Shown here in pieces: positions 18,777 through 27,412 of a stretch of DNA of 64,000 bases (position 1 is the first letter of the stretch; every line of letters begins with the position of its first letter). Below the pieces are notes generated by a model that made no database searches, had not been told where the DNA came from, and worked only from the letters and a program-made list of their open reading frames with translations. The DNA lies in the NCBI GenBank assembly GCA_048266425.1, contig JBLWZN010000017.1, forward strand, positions 1 through 64,000, in the 5' to 3' direction. Position numbers and translations under genes: made by a program. This DNA comes from Cerina sp048266425. GTDB lineage: Bacteria; Bacteroidota; Bacteroidia; Flavobacteriales; Flavobacteriaceae.

Positions 18777-20018
18777 CTACTCAAATTTAATCGCCTTTAC
18801 CGGGGTTATCTTGGTCACAATATAGGAAGGTAGCAACAGCATTAGCAAACAGAGCAAAAGCACTCCGACATTTAGGATCAAAACGGTGGGTAAATCCAAG
18901 TGGACGGGTATATAGTCTATATAATATTCCTGGGGATTGGGAAACTTGAAGATTCTAAACTTGTACTGTGCCCAAAGAAATCCCAGCCCGATGGCGTTGC
19001 CCCAAAAAAGACCAATGGTTATTAGATAAACGGCATTGTACAAAAACACTTTTCTGATACTCCAGTTGGCGGCTCCCATGGCTTTTAGCATCCCGATCAT
19101 TTGGGTTCGCTCCAAAATCAGCACCAAAAGTGCGGTAATCATGTTGATGCCACCCACAATAATCATTATTCCGATTATCAGGGCAATATTAAAATCGAAT
19201 AGTCCGATCCATTCAAAAATTTTATAATATTTGTCCTTTATATTCTGGGTATCAAGGTCGGAAACAATTTTGCCATATATTTCCTTTGTTTTTTGATCAA
19301 TGTCGTCAAAATTGTCCAAAAAGACCTCAAAATTCCCTACTTCATCCGGTGTCCATTTATTTATCCTTTGAATATGCCGGATATCCACAAAAATATAGGT
19401 GCTATCAAACTCCTCAAAACCACTATCATAGATGCCAACAATTTTAAACTTGCGCTGGTTGGGAGTTTTGGACGGGTCATCATCCTTGGGGAAAAAAGTT
19501 TGAAATGTATCCCCCAGCTTTAATTTAAGGCGGTTTGCCAAAATACTGGACAGTAAGACCTCGTCGTTGAGTTGCCCTCTAAAATTGGGCAATCGGCCAG
19601 CCACCAAATATTCCCGGAAAGTGCCCCAATCGTAATCCTTGCCTACACCCTTGGCAATTACACCTTCAAAAGTATCGGGCATACGAATGAGCCCTCCTTT
19701 GGTAGCTACCGCTTGAATATGCCGAATACCGCTCACAGAAGTGAAATTGGGGTAAAAATCCTGATTCAAGGAAATCGGCATTACGGAGACATCCGATTGG
19801 TTGTTGTCGTAATTATAAATTTGGATATGGCCGTTAAAAGCGGCCACTTTTTCCCTGATTTTATGTTTTAATCCAACACCCGTCGCAATGGCGATCAACA
19901 TCATTATTATCCCCAAGGCAATTGCTGCTATGGCTATTTTAATTATTGGGGCAGAAATACTACTTTTATGGGCGTTACCCTTAATAAGTCGCTTCGCAAT
20001 AAATAATTCTAAATTCAA
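18777..20018 (-). CDS. LolC/LolE-type ABC transporter permease (FtsX-like)
   Basis: This 413-residue permease has the MacB-PCD/FtsX layout: a first TM helix at about 22-47 (IKIAIAAIALGIIMMLIAIATGVGLKHKIREKV), a large periplasmic domain (about 50-270), and three C-terminal TM helices (about 275-305, 325-350, 375-400). The N-terminus (NLELFIAKRLIKGN...SISAPIIKIAI) is typical of Bacteroidota lipoprotein-releasing permeases. Start choice: no ATG is available, and TTG at 20018-20016 gives the conserved N-terminus. A -7 box TATTTTTG (minus strand, 20049-20042) lies just upstream, inside the divergent gene. No ATPase partner is adjacent; Flavobacteriia often encode LolD elsewhere. Confidence 0.88.
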   Translation of the reverse strand: MNLELFIAKRLIKGNAHKSSISAPIIKIAIAAIALGIIMMLIAIATGVGLKHKIREKVAAFNGHIQIYNYDNNQSDVSVMPISLNQDFYPNFTSVSGIRHIQAVATKGGLIRMPDTFEGVIAKGVGKDYDWGTFREYLVAGRLPNFRGQLNDEVLLSSILANRLKLKLGDTFQTFFPKDDDPSKTPNQRKFKIVGIYDSGFEEFDSTYIFVDIRHIQRINKWTPDEVGNFEVFLDNFDDIDQKTKEIYGKIVSDLDTQNIKDKYYKIFEWIGLFDFNIALIIGIMIIVGGINMITALLVLILERTQMIGMLKAMGAANWSIRKVFLYNAVYLITIGLFWGNAIGLGFLWAQYKFRIFKFPNPQEYYIDYIPVHLDLPTVLILNVGVLLLCLLMLLLPSYIVTKITPVKAIKFE

Positions 20019-20021
20019 CTT

Positions 20022-21284
20022 ATGGCATTTTTATCCTGTTTCAAAAATACTGTTTTATTGTTGGTTTTTACACTTTCCGTTTGCGGAAACCCAAACAGCG
20101 GGGACATCCATGAAAATCACATCGCCGCCAAAACAAACGAAACAGCTCCCGTCCCCCAAATTGTCGTAGGTGCCAACAGGACCGATCATTATCTTCCGTT
20201 GTTGAGGGGTAAAAAGGTAGGGGTTGTGGCCAATCAGACCAGCGTTATCTTTAAAAAGACAAAGGACGAAGTTGCAGAAACCACACCTTATACCCATTTG
20301 GTGGATTCATTGTTGTCCCTCCAAATCGATATCAAGAAAGTATTTGCCCCAGAACATGGATTTCGGGGGGAAGCGGACGCTGGTGAGCATGTAAAGGACG
20401 GGAAGGATGCCGAAACGGGATTACCACTGATCTCCCTCTACGGAAAAAATAGAAAACCCAGTAAGGAACAATTACAGGATCTTGATGTGATAGTTTTCGA
20501 CATTCAAGATGTGGGCACGCGATTTTACACCTATATAGCTACGCTTCAATTGGTTATGGAAGCCTGCGCGGAAAACCATATCCCTATCCTTGTGCTGGAT
20601 AGGCCAAATCCCAACGGCGGTTATGTGGATGGCCCCACTATGGAAAAGGAACATACCGGCTTTTTGGGAATGACCACAATTCCGCTTGTATATGGGATGA
20701 CCATTGGGGAATATGCCCAAATGATCAATGGGGAAGGATGGTTGGAAAACGGATCCAAAGCAAATTTAAAGGTAATACAAATGACCGATTACACCCATGA
20801 ATCGTCCATTCACCTGCCTATAAGGCCCTCCCCCAACCTGCCCAACGACAAATCCATCAACCTATATCCCAGTTTGGGGCTTTTTGAAGGCACCAATGTC
20901 AACGCGGGCCGTGGTACGGAATTCCAGTTTCAACGCTATGGCGCGTCGTTCTTGGACAGTACAAAATACGATTTTAGTTACGTTCCCGAACCCAATTTTG
21001 GTTCCAAAAATCCAAAAGAGGAAGGAAAAAAATGCTTTGGGGAAGATCTGTCCCAAACCCCAAATCTGAAAAATGTTACCTTAAAATGGCTTATCAACGC
21101 CTACAATAACACCGCTGATAAAGGCCTTTTCTTTAATACCAGCGGCTTTACAAAGCACGCAGGAACAGCAAAACTGCAGCAGCAGATCGAAGCCGGAATG
21201 ACCGAGGAAGCCATTAAAATGACCTGGCAGCCCAATCTGGAAGATTTTATGAAAATCAGGGCAAAATATTTAATCTACCCATAA
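20022..21284 (+). CDS. namZ: NamZ-type exo-beta-N-acetylmuramidase (DUF1343) lipoprotein
   Basis: The 420-residue protein starts with a short lipoprotein signal (VLLLVFTLSVC, lipobox L-S-V-C), then a DUF1343 domain from about residue 45 to the end. Visible family features are GKKVGVVANQTS, KVFAPEHGFRGEADAGE, LPLISLYGKNRKPS, FDIQDVGTRFYTYI, LDRPNPNGGYVDGP, FLGMTTIPLVYGMTIGEYA and LYPSLGLFEGTNVNAGRGTEFQFQRYGA. Characterised members (NamZ of Bacillus and Bacteroidota) release MurNAc from the non-reducing end of peptidoglycan fragments. A lipid-anchored periplasmic or outer-membrane role in wall recycling is expected. Its ATG is 3 bp from the start of the divergent permease. Confidence 0.9.
   Translation: MAFLSCFKNTVLLLVFTLSVCGNPNSGDIHENHIAAKTNETAPVPQIVVGANRTDHYLPLLRGKKVGVVANQTSVIFKKTKDEVAETTPYTHLVDSLLSLQIDIKKVFAPEHGFRGEADAGEHVKDGKDAETGLPLISLYGKNRKPSKEQLQDLDVIVFDIQDVGTRFYTYIATLQLVMEACAENHIPILVLDRPNPNGGYVDGPTMEKEHTGFLGMTTIPLVYGMTIGEYAQMINGEGWLENGSKANLKVIQMTDYTHESSIHLPIRPSPNLPNDKSINLYPSLGLFEGTNVNAGRGTEFQFQRYGASFLDSTKYDFSYVPEPNFGSKNPKEEGKKCFGEDLSQTPNLKNVTLKWLINAYNNTADKGLFFNTSGFTKHAGTAKLQQQIEAGMTEEAIKMTWQPNLEDFMKIRAKYLIYP
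20042..20049 (-). promoter_or_regulatory. Candidate -7 box for the permease, inside namZ coding sequence
   Basis: Minus-strand TATTTTTG matches TAnnTTTG and lies 24-31 bp upstream of the TTG start of the permease. It falls within codons 7-10 of the divergent namZ gene. No good -33 TTG was found. Confidence 0.4.
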
Positions 21285-21471
21285 TTTTACCCTTTGGCCT
21301 TTCGCCAAACACTTATCGCTCTGCGCTCCATAGGTAACGTCTGAAACGATACAGCACAACAGGGCATTCGGGGGTAGGAGCCGTCAAAACAGTGGGTTAG
21401 TGGACCATTAGATTAGGGAAACAATAATCAACTCTTTGGGCAAGGCTGGGATGAGCCCAAGGGATTTGGGA

Positions 21472-21966
21472 TCAAAGGATAATCCTCTTTTTCATTTCCT
21501 CCACGATCCTGAAGGCCGCAGGACATATTGCCACATTTTTGAGGGTAAGATTGTCGATCTGGTGGAATTTCTTGCGGTCCGTATGTGGAAATTCTTTGCA
21601 GGCCTTGGGACGTACATCGTAGATGGAACAATAATTATCCGAATCCAAAAAAGTACAAGGAACCTGCTGAAGCACGTGATCATGGTCCTCGTCTACCCGA
21701 AGATAAGTCTCTATAAACTTTTGGGGCTTGAGTTTTAGATGTTTGGAAATTCGCTCTATATCGGCCGCCGTAAAAAGTGGACCGGTGGTTTTACAGCAAT
21801 TGGCACATTCCAAACAGTCCGTCCGCTTAAATTCGGCATGGTGCAGGTCCTGCATCTCGTAATCCAAATTCTTGGGCGGTTTCTTCTTCAGTTTGCTGAA
21901 ATATTTTTTATTCTCGGCATTCTTCTCCCTGGCCAAACCCGGCAATTGTTTTAAAAAATCCTCCAT
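21472..21966 (-). CDS. YkgJ-family cysteine cluster protein (putative Fe/Zn-binding)
   Basis: Starting at the ATG at 21966, the product has 164 residues. It has the family cysteine pattern CLECANCC (about residues 51-58) with further Cys in VPCTFLDSDNYCSIYDVRPKACKEFP and a late AICPAAF. These residues are proposed to bind a metal or Fe-S cluster; function is unknown. A longer frame opens at 21996, but its first ten codons contain a TAnnTTTG match (minus strand TAATTTTG near 21983-21976). The downstream ATG is therefore the more likely start. It is divergent from the methyltransferase gene. Confidence 0.85.
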   Translation of the reverse strand: MEDFLKQLPGLAREKNAENKKYFSKLKKKPPKNLDYEMQDLHHAEFKRTDCLECANCCKTTGPLFTAADIERISKHLKLKPQKFIETYLRVDEDHDHVLQQVPCTFLDSDNYCSIYDVRPKACKEFPHTDRKKFHQIDNLTLKNVAICPAAFRIVEEMKKRIIL

Positions 21967-22024
21967 TACAAAGACAAAATTAAATAAAAGCATCAAATTT
22001 GCAGGATATTAATATCGCAGAATC

Positions 22025-22732
22025 ATGGCAGATATAATAGGGCAGGCCTTGCTCGACTTTTACCAAGGTCGATATACGGAGGATATCCTCACTTATTCCT
22101 CCCTGGATGAGGAGGATAGCATTCCCCTACCCTATTTTTTTAGAAATTATAAGGATATGCCCCCCTTGGAGCAAAAGGCGCTGCAACTTTGTAAGGGAGA
22201 TATTTTGGATATCGGTTGCGGAGCGGGCAGCCATAGTTTACATTTACAAGAAAAGGGATTAAAGGTCACAGCATTGGACAGGTCCCCTGGAGCGGTTGAA
22301 ACATGTAGTTTGCGCGGACTAAAACATATTGTGCAAACCGATATCATGGAGTATGGCCAAGGGAATTTCGACACCCTTTTACTACTAATGAACGGAATTG
22401 GTTTAGCAGGAAAATTAAAAAATCTGGATGGATTGTTTACCCATTTAAAAACGCTATTAAATCCCAAAGGGCAAATTTTATTGGACAGCAGCGATATTAT
22501 CTATATGTTCGACGAGGACGAGGATGGTGGGTACTGGATTCCCGAACATAAGGAATATTATGGGGAAGTAGATTTCACCATGGAATATAAAGGAGTAAAA
22601 GGCGATACATTTCCATGGTTATACTTGGACTATAATACCCTACAACGGGCTGCCCATGCCAATGATTTAAATTGCGAATTGGTCATGGAAGGGGAACATT
22701 ATGACTTTCTGGCGCGACTTACATCCAATTAA
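22025..22732 (+). CDS. Class I SAM-dependent methyltransferase
   Basis: The 235-residue product has the SAM-binding motif I LDIGCGAGSHSLHLQEKG (about residues 60-77), the acidic end of beta-2 (VTALDRSPGAVE) and a motif II-like FDTLLLLMNGIGLAGKL. It is a soluble cytoplasmic enzyme. The substrate is not evident. The N-terminal ~50 residues (LLDFYQGRYTEDILTYSSLDEEDSIPLPYFFRNYKDMPPLE) match the usual flavobacterial version. It is divergently arranged with the YkgJ-family gene (58 bp apart). Confidence 0.9.
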   Translation: MADIIGQALLDFYQGRYTEDILTYSSLDEEDSIPLPYFFRNYKDMPPLEQKALQLCKGDILDIGCGAGSHSLHLQEKGLKVTALDRSPGAVETCSLRGLKHIVQTDIMEYGQGNFDTLLLLMNGIGLAGKLKNLDGLFTHLKTLLNPKGQILLDSSDIIYMFDEDEDGGYWIPEHKEYYGEVDFTMEYKGVKGDTFPWLYLDYNTLQRAAHANDLNCELVMEGEHYDFLARLTSN

Positions 22733-22865
22733 TACAAAATATACTGGTTTTTACGTTATCTTGATGGCGTTATAATAAAACCAGAAATTAGATAATTCTC
22801 GAAAATTACACCTGCCAGAATAATTTTGACAGGAGTGACCGTTAAAATACATTTAAAATAAGCCC

Positions 22866-23648
22866 ATGAAAGCGTTTAAGCTCTTAATCCTTTGCATGTT
22901 GGCCCTTGCCACTACAAACTGTTCCAAAGATACCCTTGGTGACAGCAATAAAATTGACAAGTCGGCCAACCTAAAATCCAGTGGGTACTCGGCCAATGAC
23001 CTGTTGGCCAACAACCTGCACACCAAATTGCTTATCCAGATCGCCTATGTACAAGGGTTTCAGCCCGAACAGAAAGCCGTTGATAACTTTGTTCAATTTA
23101 TAAAAGAAAGAACGTATAAAGAAGAAATTGAAATTGTCTACAAACAACTGGATTCCCCAGGGGTAGAATCGCTTGATATTAATAAAATAGATGAATTGGA
23201 GACGGAGAACCGTACGGTATTCAACGAGGGTAGTACTTTGGCACTTTACATCTATTTTGCCGATGCCCCGGCCAAAAAAAAGGAAGACAAGGATGAAGAT
23301 TTGGTAACCCTGGGAGCGGTTTATAGGAACACATCCATGGTCATTTATGAATCTTCCATACGGGAGCTAACAAAAAAAAGCATTTTCATTAATAATGCAA
23401 CCGTAGAAACTGCTACTTTAAACCACGAGTTTTGTCACTGGCTAGGGCTTGTAGATTTAGGGACCAGTGCTTTAAGCGAACATGAAGATTTAGATCGCAC
23501 CAACCACTGCAACGTTTCTGGCTGCCTAATGCAATCCCAACTTGAATTTGGCCAGGGCATGATGAAAATGCTGGCAGCAAAGAACAACGCTATCCCCGTA
23601 TTGGACGAAAAATGTCTTGCCGACCTTAAATCTAACGGGGGAAGATAG
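22866..23648 (+). CDS. Metzincin-like zinc metalloprotease lipoprotein
   Basis: The 260-residue product has a lipoprotein signal (LLILCMLALATTNC, lipobox T-T-N-C). Near residues 188-198 it carries HEFCHWLGLVD, an HExxHxxGxxD zinc site. A Met-turn-like GCLMQS follows about 28 residues later. That order (extended zinc site, then Met-turn) defines metzincins such as matrixin-like M10/M12 peptidases. Asp rather than His as third ligand occurs in some clans. The N-terminal half (about 25-180) has no recognised motif. It probably acts as a lipid-anchored periplasmic or surface protease; the substrate is unknown. Confidence 0.75.
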   Translation: MKAFKLLILCMLALATTNCSKDTLGDSNKIDKSANLKSSGYSANDLLANNLHTKLLIQIAYVQGFQPEQKAVDNFVQFIKERTYKEEIEIVYKQLDSPGVESLDINKIDELETENRTVFNEGSTLALYIYFADAPAKKKEDKDEDLVTLGAVYRNTSMVIYESSIRELTKKSIFINNATVETATLNHEFCHWLGLVDLGTSALSEHEDLDRTNHCNVSGCLMQSQLEFGQGMMKMLAAKNNAIPVLDEKCLADLKSNGGR

Positions 23649-23684
23649 CCGTTCCCTTTGGCATAATATAAATTTTGGATGTAA

Positions 23685-23712
23685 AAAAAAGACCCTAACG
23701 CTTCCGTTAGGG
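23685..23712 (-). terminator. Terminator of the DUF4293 gene
   Basis: CCCTAACG (23693-23700) pairs perfectly with CGTTAGGG (23705-23712) around a CTTC loop. On the minus strand it is followed by TC and eight T. It lies about 30 nt after the DUF4293 stop. It may also stop readthrough from the convergent metalloprotease gene. Confidence 0.85.
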
Positions 23713-23743
23713 CCTTACGCACACTACTACTAAGATGATTGGT

Positions 23744-24154
23744 TCAACGCAGACGATCAACAGATTTTACAAGATCCTCATCCTTCTTTATGGCCCTATT
23801 GGCAAGGACCAAAAAAACGATAGAAAATACAGGAATCAGCATCCCAATACCCTTCTCCGAAATGTTACTTTCTCCAGATAAATTTAGCGATCGATAAACG
23901 AAAAATCCCAGTAAAAAAAGATTCAATATGATGTTCAATCTGTTTATCACAAATTGATTTTTTCTATGCCTGAACAAACTTATGGCCGCTGCGGCCAAAA
24001 AAGCCGAACTAAAAAAAATGGCCGATACCAAAATTTCCTTTTGGGCGAAAATTGGGTGGCCCCTATCATCGGACCAAAGATTGACCCAAAATGGAAGCAC
24101 CCCTGAAATTAGGATAACTACAATTAAATATAAGGTCTGGATCCTTTGAATCAT
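23744..24154 (-). CDS. DUF4293 membrane protein
   Basis: This 136-residue protein has four predicted TM helices (about 8-28, 45-62, 73-93, 105-122) and the family start MIQRIQTLYLIVVILISGVLPFWVNLW. DUF4293 genes are characteristically found beside rho in Flavobacteriia, as here (divergent, 308 bp apart). Function is unknown. A TAnnTTTG match (minus-strand TATTTTTG, 24213-24206) lies about 52 bp upstream and may be its -7 box. Confidence 0.85.
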   Translation of the reverse strand: MIQRIQTLYLIVVILISGVLPFWVNLWSDDRGHPIFAQKEILVSAIFFSSAFLAAAAISLFRHRKNQFVINRLNIILNLFLLGFFVYRSLNLSGESNISEKGIGMLIPVFSIVFLVLANRAIKKDEDLVKSVDRLR

Positions 24155-24335
24155 TTCACAAAAGCCTTTCTTCCCGGTTCAAAAAAAGTTCAAATAACTT
24201 TAGTGCAAAAATAGAAGTCTTTTTAGGATTTTCCCATGAAATAATTAAAAATTATGGGGTTTGCCCAAGTTTTTTCAATCCAATTCCGGTTGGCCAAAAT
24301 CATATTTTGAAAAAGAATCCATGCATAATTAAAAA

Positions 24336-24343
24336 TAAATTTG
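24336..24343 (+). promoter_or_regulatory. Candidate -7 box of rho
   Basis: TAAATTTG matches TAnnTTTG. A TTG at 24307-24309 is 26 nt upstream, slightly beyond the usual spacing. It would give rho a ~110-nt untranslated leader. The rest of the 308-bp spacer (24155-24462) shows no gene. Confidence 0.4.
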
Positions 24344-24462
24344 TAATATTGTGCCGATATTAGCTATATCGCTTACCGATAGGGACTCCATTCCCAAAGC
24401 AAATACCCAACAGAAAATACACTTCATAGTACGTTTACAACTATAACTTATCCATACACTTA

Positions 24463-26139
24463 ATGTTTGAGATTTCAGATTTAAAATCAAAAAAGCTTCC
24501 TGAGCTTCAGGAAATAGCTAAAAACCTAAATGTATCCAAATTCAAAACTTTGAAAAAACTGGATTTGGTCTACCAAATTTTGGATGTACAAGCAGCAACG
24601 CCTAAGGTCGTAGCGGACATCGCAACGGGCAAACCCGATAAAAAAGCACTCCCCAAACCTCGGAGAGCAAGGGTAGAAAGAGACAAAAGCAATCCAAAAC
24701 ACAGCAACAATCCCAAAAACGATCAAACGCAAATCCATCCATCACATAACGTTCAATCACATAGTGATCAACCCCGTGATACGGTAGATTCCAGGAGCGA
24801 AGCGAAAGACAAGGAGGTCGCAGCAGTACCAAAGGAGCATCAACAACCTCAACACAATCCCCAAAACTCCAATAACCCAAAGAAAGACCATTCCAAAAAC
24901 AACCCACAGCACAAGAGCCAAGGGCAAAAAAAGAATTCCCAACATCAAAAAAATGGTCAAGACAAGAACAACAGCAACTTTGATAAAGATTTAAAAAACA
25001 GGTACAAGGAACCTGAGTTCGAATTTGACAGCATCATTGAAAGCGAAGGGGTGTTGGACATCATGCAGGACGGATATGGTTTCTTGCGCTCTTCCGATTA
25101 TAACTATTTATCCTCTCCGGACGATATTTATGTTTCCCAATCCCAAATTCGACTTTTTGGACTTAAGACAGGGGATACGGTTCTTGGTAATGTTCGACCG
25201 CCCAAAGAAGGGGAAAAGTATTTTCCTTTGATCAAAGTAAACAAGATCAATGGTTTGGACCCACAGGTGGTACGGGACCGCGTCTCATTTGAACACTTGA
25301 CCCCTTTATTTCCAAAAGAAAAATTTAAACTTGCAGAACGCCAAAGCAATATTTCCACGAGGATAATAGACCTTTTTTCCCCTATTGGAAAAGGACAAAG
25401 GGGAATGATCGTAGCCCAACCAAAGACGGGTAAGACCATGCTGCTTAAGGATATTGCCAATGGTATTGCCGCCAATCATCCAGAGGTATACCAAATAATC
25501 CTGTTGATCGATGAGCGACCAGAGGAAGTAACGGATATGCAACGAAACGTTCGCGGTGAGGTTGTGGCCTCAACCTTCGACAAGGAAGCTACAGAACACG
25601 TACGCGTGGCCAACATTGTCCTGGAAAAGGCGAAGCGATTGGTAGAATGTGGGCATGACGTTGTAATACTTTTGGATTCCATTACCCGACTTGCCCGTGC
25701 GTACAACACGGTACAACCAGCATCAGGAAAGGTTTTAAGTGGTGGTGTGGATGCCAATGCACTCCACAAGCCCAAGCGTTTCTTTGGTGCCGCCAGAAAT
25801 ATAGAAGGCGGTGGATCGCTTACCATTATAGCTACCGCACTTACCGAAACCGGATCTAAAATGGATGAAGTAATTTTTGAGGAATTTAAAGGAACCGGTA
25901 ATATGGAACTTCAGTTAGATCGTAAAATATCTAACCGAAGAATATTCCCGGCCATTGATCTCACCTCTTCCAGCACCCGTAGGGATGATCTTTTATTGGA
26001 CGAGAACACCATACAACGGATGTGGATCCTGAGAAAATACTTGGCAGACATGAATCCTGTGGAAGCTATGGAATTTATAGAGCAACGTATAAAACAGACC
26101 AAAAACAACGAGGAATTTCTAATGACGATGAATCAGTAA
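24463..26139 (+). CDS. rho: Transcription termination factor Rho
   Basis: Rho is the hexameric RNA helicase that ends transcription. Domains in order are a Rho_N SAP-like helical domain (residues 1-43; SDLKSKKLPELQEIAKNL); a long low-complexity Asn/Gln/His/Lys-rich segment (about 65-175); a cold-shock RNA-binding domain (about 185-265; GVLDIMQDGYGFLRSSDYNYLSSPDDIYVS); and a RecA-like ATPase (about 270-540; Walker A AQPKTGKTMLLKDI, Walker B VVILLDSITRLARAYN, Q/R loops). The 558-residue length exceeds that of E. coli Rho (419) because of the insert. A comparable disordered insert in Bacteroides Rho has been reported to drive phase separation. The leader is long, so autoregulation is possible but not shown. 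Confidence 0.97.
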   Translation: MFEISDLKSKKLPELQEIAKNLNVSKFKTLKKLDLVYQILDVQAATPKVVADIATGKPDKKALPKPRRARVERDKSNPKHSNNPKNDQTQIHPSHNVQSHSDQPRDTVDSRSEAKDKEVAAVPKEHQQPQHNPQNSNNPKKDHSKNNPQHKSQGQKKNSQHQKNGQDKNNSNFDKDLKNRYKEPEFEFDSIIESEGVLDIMQDGYGFLRSSDYNYLSSPDDIYVSQSQIRLFGLKTGDTVLGNVRPPKEGEKYFPLIKVNKINGLDPQVVRDRVSFEHLTPLFPKEKFKLAERQSNISTRIIDLFSPIGKGQRGMIVAQPKTGKTMLLKDIANGIAANHPEVYQIILLIDERPEEVTDMQRNVRGEVVASTFDKEATEHVRVANIVLEKAKRLVECGHDVVILLDSITRLARAYNTVQPASGKVLSGGVDANALHKPKRFFGAARNIEGGGSLTIIATALTETGSKMDEVIFEEFKGTGNMELQLDRKISNRRIFPAIDLTSSSTRRDDLLLDENTIQRMWILRKYLADMNPVEAMEFIEQRIKQTKNNEEFLMTMNQ

Positions 26140-26171
26140 AAATTCCAAATCCATCCCGAAATCTCGGGACC

Positions 26172-26208
26172 AAATCCCAAGGGTGCATAACTCTTGGGAT
26201 TTTTTGTT
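26172..26208 (+). terminator. Intrinsic terminator after rho
   Basis: AAATCCCAAG (26172-26181) pairs perfectly with CTTGGGATTT (26193-26202), followed by a T-rich tail. A smaller hairpin (CCCGA/TCGGG, 26155-26168) precedes it. Confidence 0.85.
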
Positions 26209-26608
26209 TTTATACGACCCATATTCCATTCCAAAAGTTGATAGATTTTTGAAAGCCTCCCCTTTGTAGGCGGGTTTGGAAGAAGCTTCGAACAATAGAT
26301 CAAAGACAATACTACATTGAGCCACCGTATACACACACCAAACGATAGTTGGGCTTTAAAGCTTATAAAAATTGGTTAGGCACCCATTAATTTCCCGATC
26401 AACCCGGCTTTTATAATGTAGTCCAATTTCTTCCAGGGCCCGGGGTATTTACCCCTTTTTTAAGGGATTTTTCCCCCTTATTTTTAATCCGCTTATATAA
26501 TTTCATTAATTATCAGTAGCTTACAGAAATTTTAGTTGCCAGATTATACTTACACTATATGAATTAAATTGGAAAAATCGCTAATTTTATAAAAACCACA
26601 AAAAAGCA
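26209..26608. other. Intergenic region after rho
   Basis: About 400 bp after the rho terminator with no convincing gene or RNA. The last ~100 bp are very AT-rich and presumably hold the promoter of the lipoprotein gene at 26609; no clean TAnnTTTG/TTG pair was found. Confidence 0.4.
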
Positions 26609-27313
26609 ATGACCATGAAAACACTCAAAAGAATTCTTGCAGTAACAGGTTGTGCTGCCCTCATCCTCCTTGTATGCACAGCCTGCCAACCCGTTGTAAA
26701 AAAACAAGATAAAACAGATGTAAATACGGAATACAAAGGGGCACCTGACCAGATTATTACTTTGGACCAGGCCAAGGAACTTTTCGACAACTACACGGAA
26801 CGCAGGGTGAAAATAATCGACGACTATGAATCCCGGGAAGTAAAGGAACCATTTAATGCGACCCGGTACGTGGAATATGACTACGAAACTATTAAACAAT
26901 ATTTGGCATATATTGAACATGAGGCAGCGGCTGCCAACGTAAATATTTCCACATTGCGTATTTATTTAGGAAATTACCCTGGAAGCGGAAAATTTAAAGA
27001 TGGCAGGGATATAAAATATGCCAAACACAACACCGTGCTTATGTTGCCCACCTTGAAGAAAGGAACGGAGGATTATGGATTTTATATCGACATTGACAAT
27101 GATGGCAATAAAAAAGCTATGCTTATTACCGATAAGTTTCCACAAGATACTAGTCAAAATATGGGAAATGTGAGGACCGAATCCAAGTCCTATGCCTCCT
27201 TTATCCCAAACGCCGTTTCGCCCAACGCACCATTGCCCTACTATGCCGAGGAGAGTCTTATTTTAAATGAAGGCAGCTCGATACCTCCACCGCGCAAAAA
27301 AACGGACTTTTAA
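26609..27313 (+). CDS. Hypothetical lipoprotein
   Basis: The 234-residue product has a signal peptide with lipobox VCTAC (about residues 22-26), so it should be lipid-anchored. The mature part is mostly polar, with no catalytic motif: DQIITLDQAKELFDNYTERRVKIIDDYE, YVEYDYETIKQYLAYIEHEAAAANVNISTLRIYLGNYPG, TVLMLPTLKKG and a Pro-rich C-terminus (SIPPPRKKTDF). I do not recognise the family. It is followed at 100 bp by a membrane protein, histidine kinase and response regulator on the same strand, so an accessory sensor role is possible but speculative. Confidence 0.75.
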   Translation: MTMKTLKRILAVTGCAALILLVCTACQPVVKKQDKTDVNTEYKGAPDQIITLDQAKELFDNYTERRVKIIDDYESREVKEPFNATRYVEYDYETIKQYLAYIEHEAAAANVNISTLRIYLGNYPGSGKFKDGRDIKYAKHNTVLMLPTLKKGTEDYGFYIDIDNDGNKKAMLITDKFPQDTSQNMGNVRTESKSYASFIPNAVSPNAPLPYYAEESLILNEGSSIPPPRKKTDF

Positions 27314-27354
27314 ATACGTACGCTTTTAAACCTATTTAATTGGCAAAAAAAATG

Positions 27355-27381
27355 AACCCGTCCTTAGTTTAAGGACGCGGT
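27355..27381. other. Strong hairpin between lipoprotein gene and membrane-protein gene
   Basis: CGTCCTTA (27359-27366) pairs with TAAGGACG (27370-27377) around GTT, extended by AACC/GGTT with a bulge. On the plus strand no T run follows, while on the minus strand it would be followed by an A/T-rich run. It may be a processing or stabilising element, or a terminator that limits readthrough into the sensor genes. Confidence 0.4.
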
Positions 27382-27412
27382 TTAACCCTCTTATTGAAAG
27401 ATCGGATTTTAT

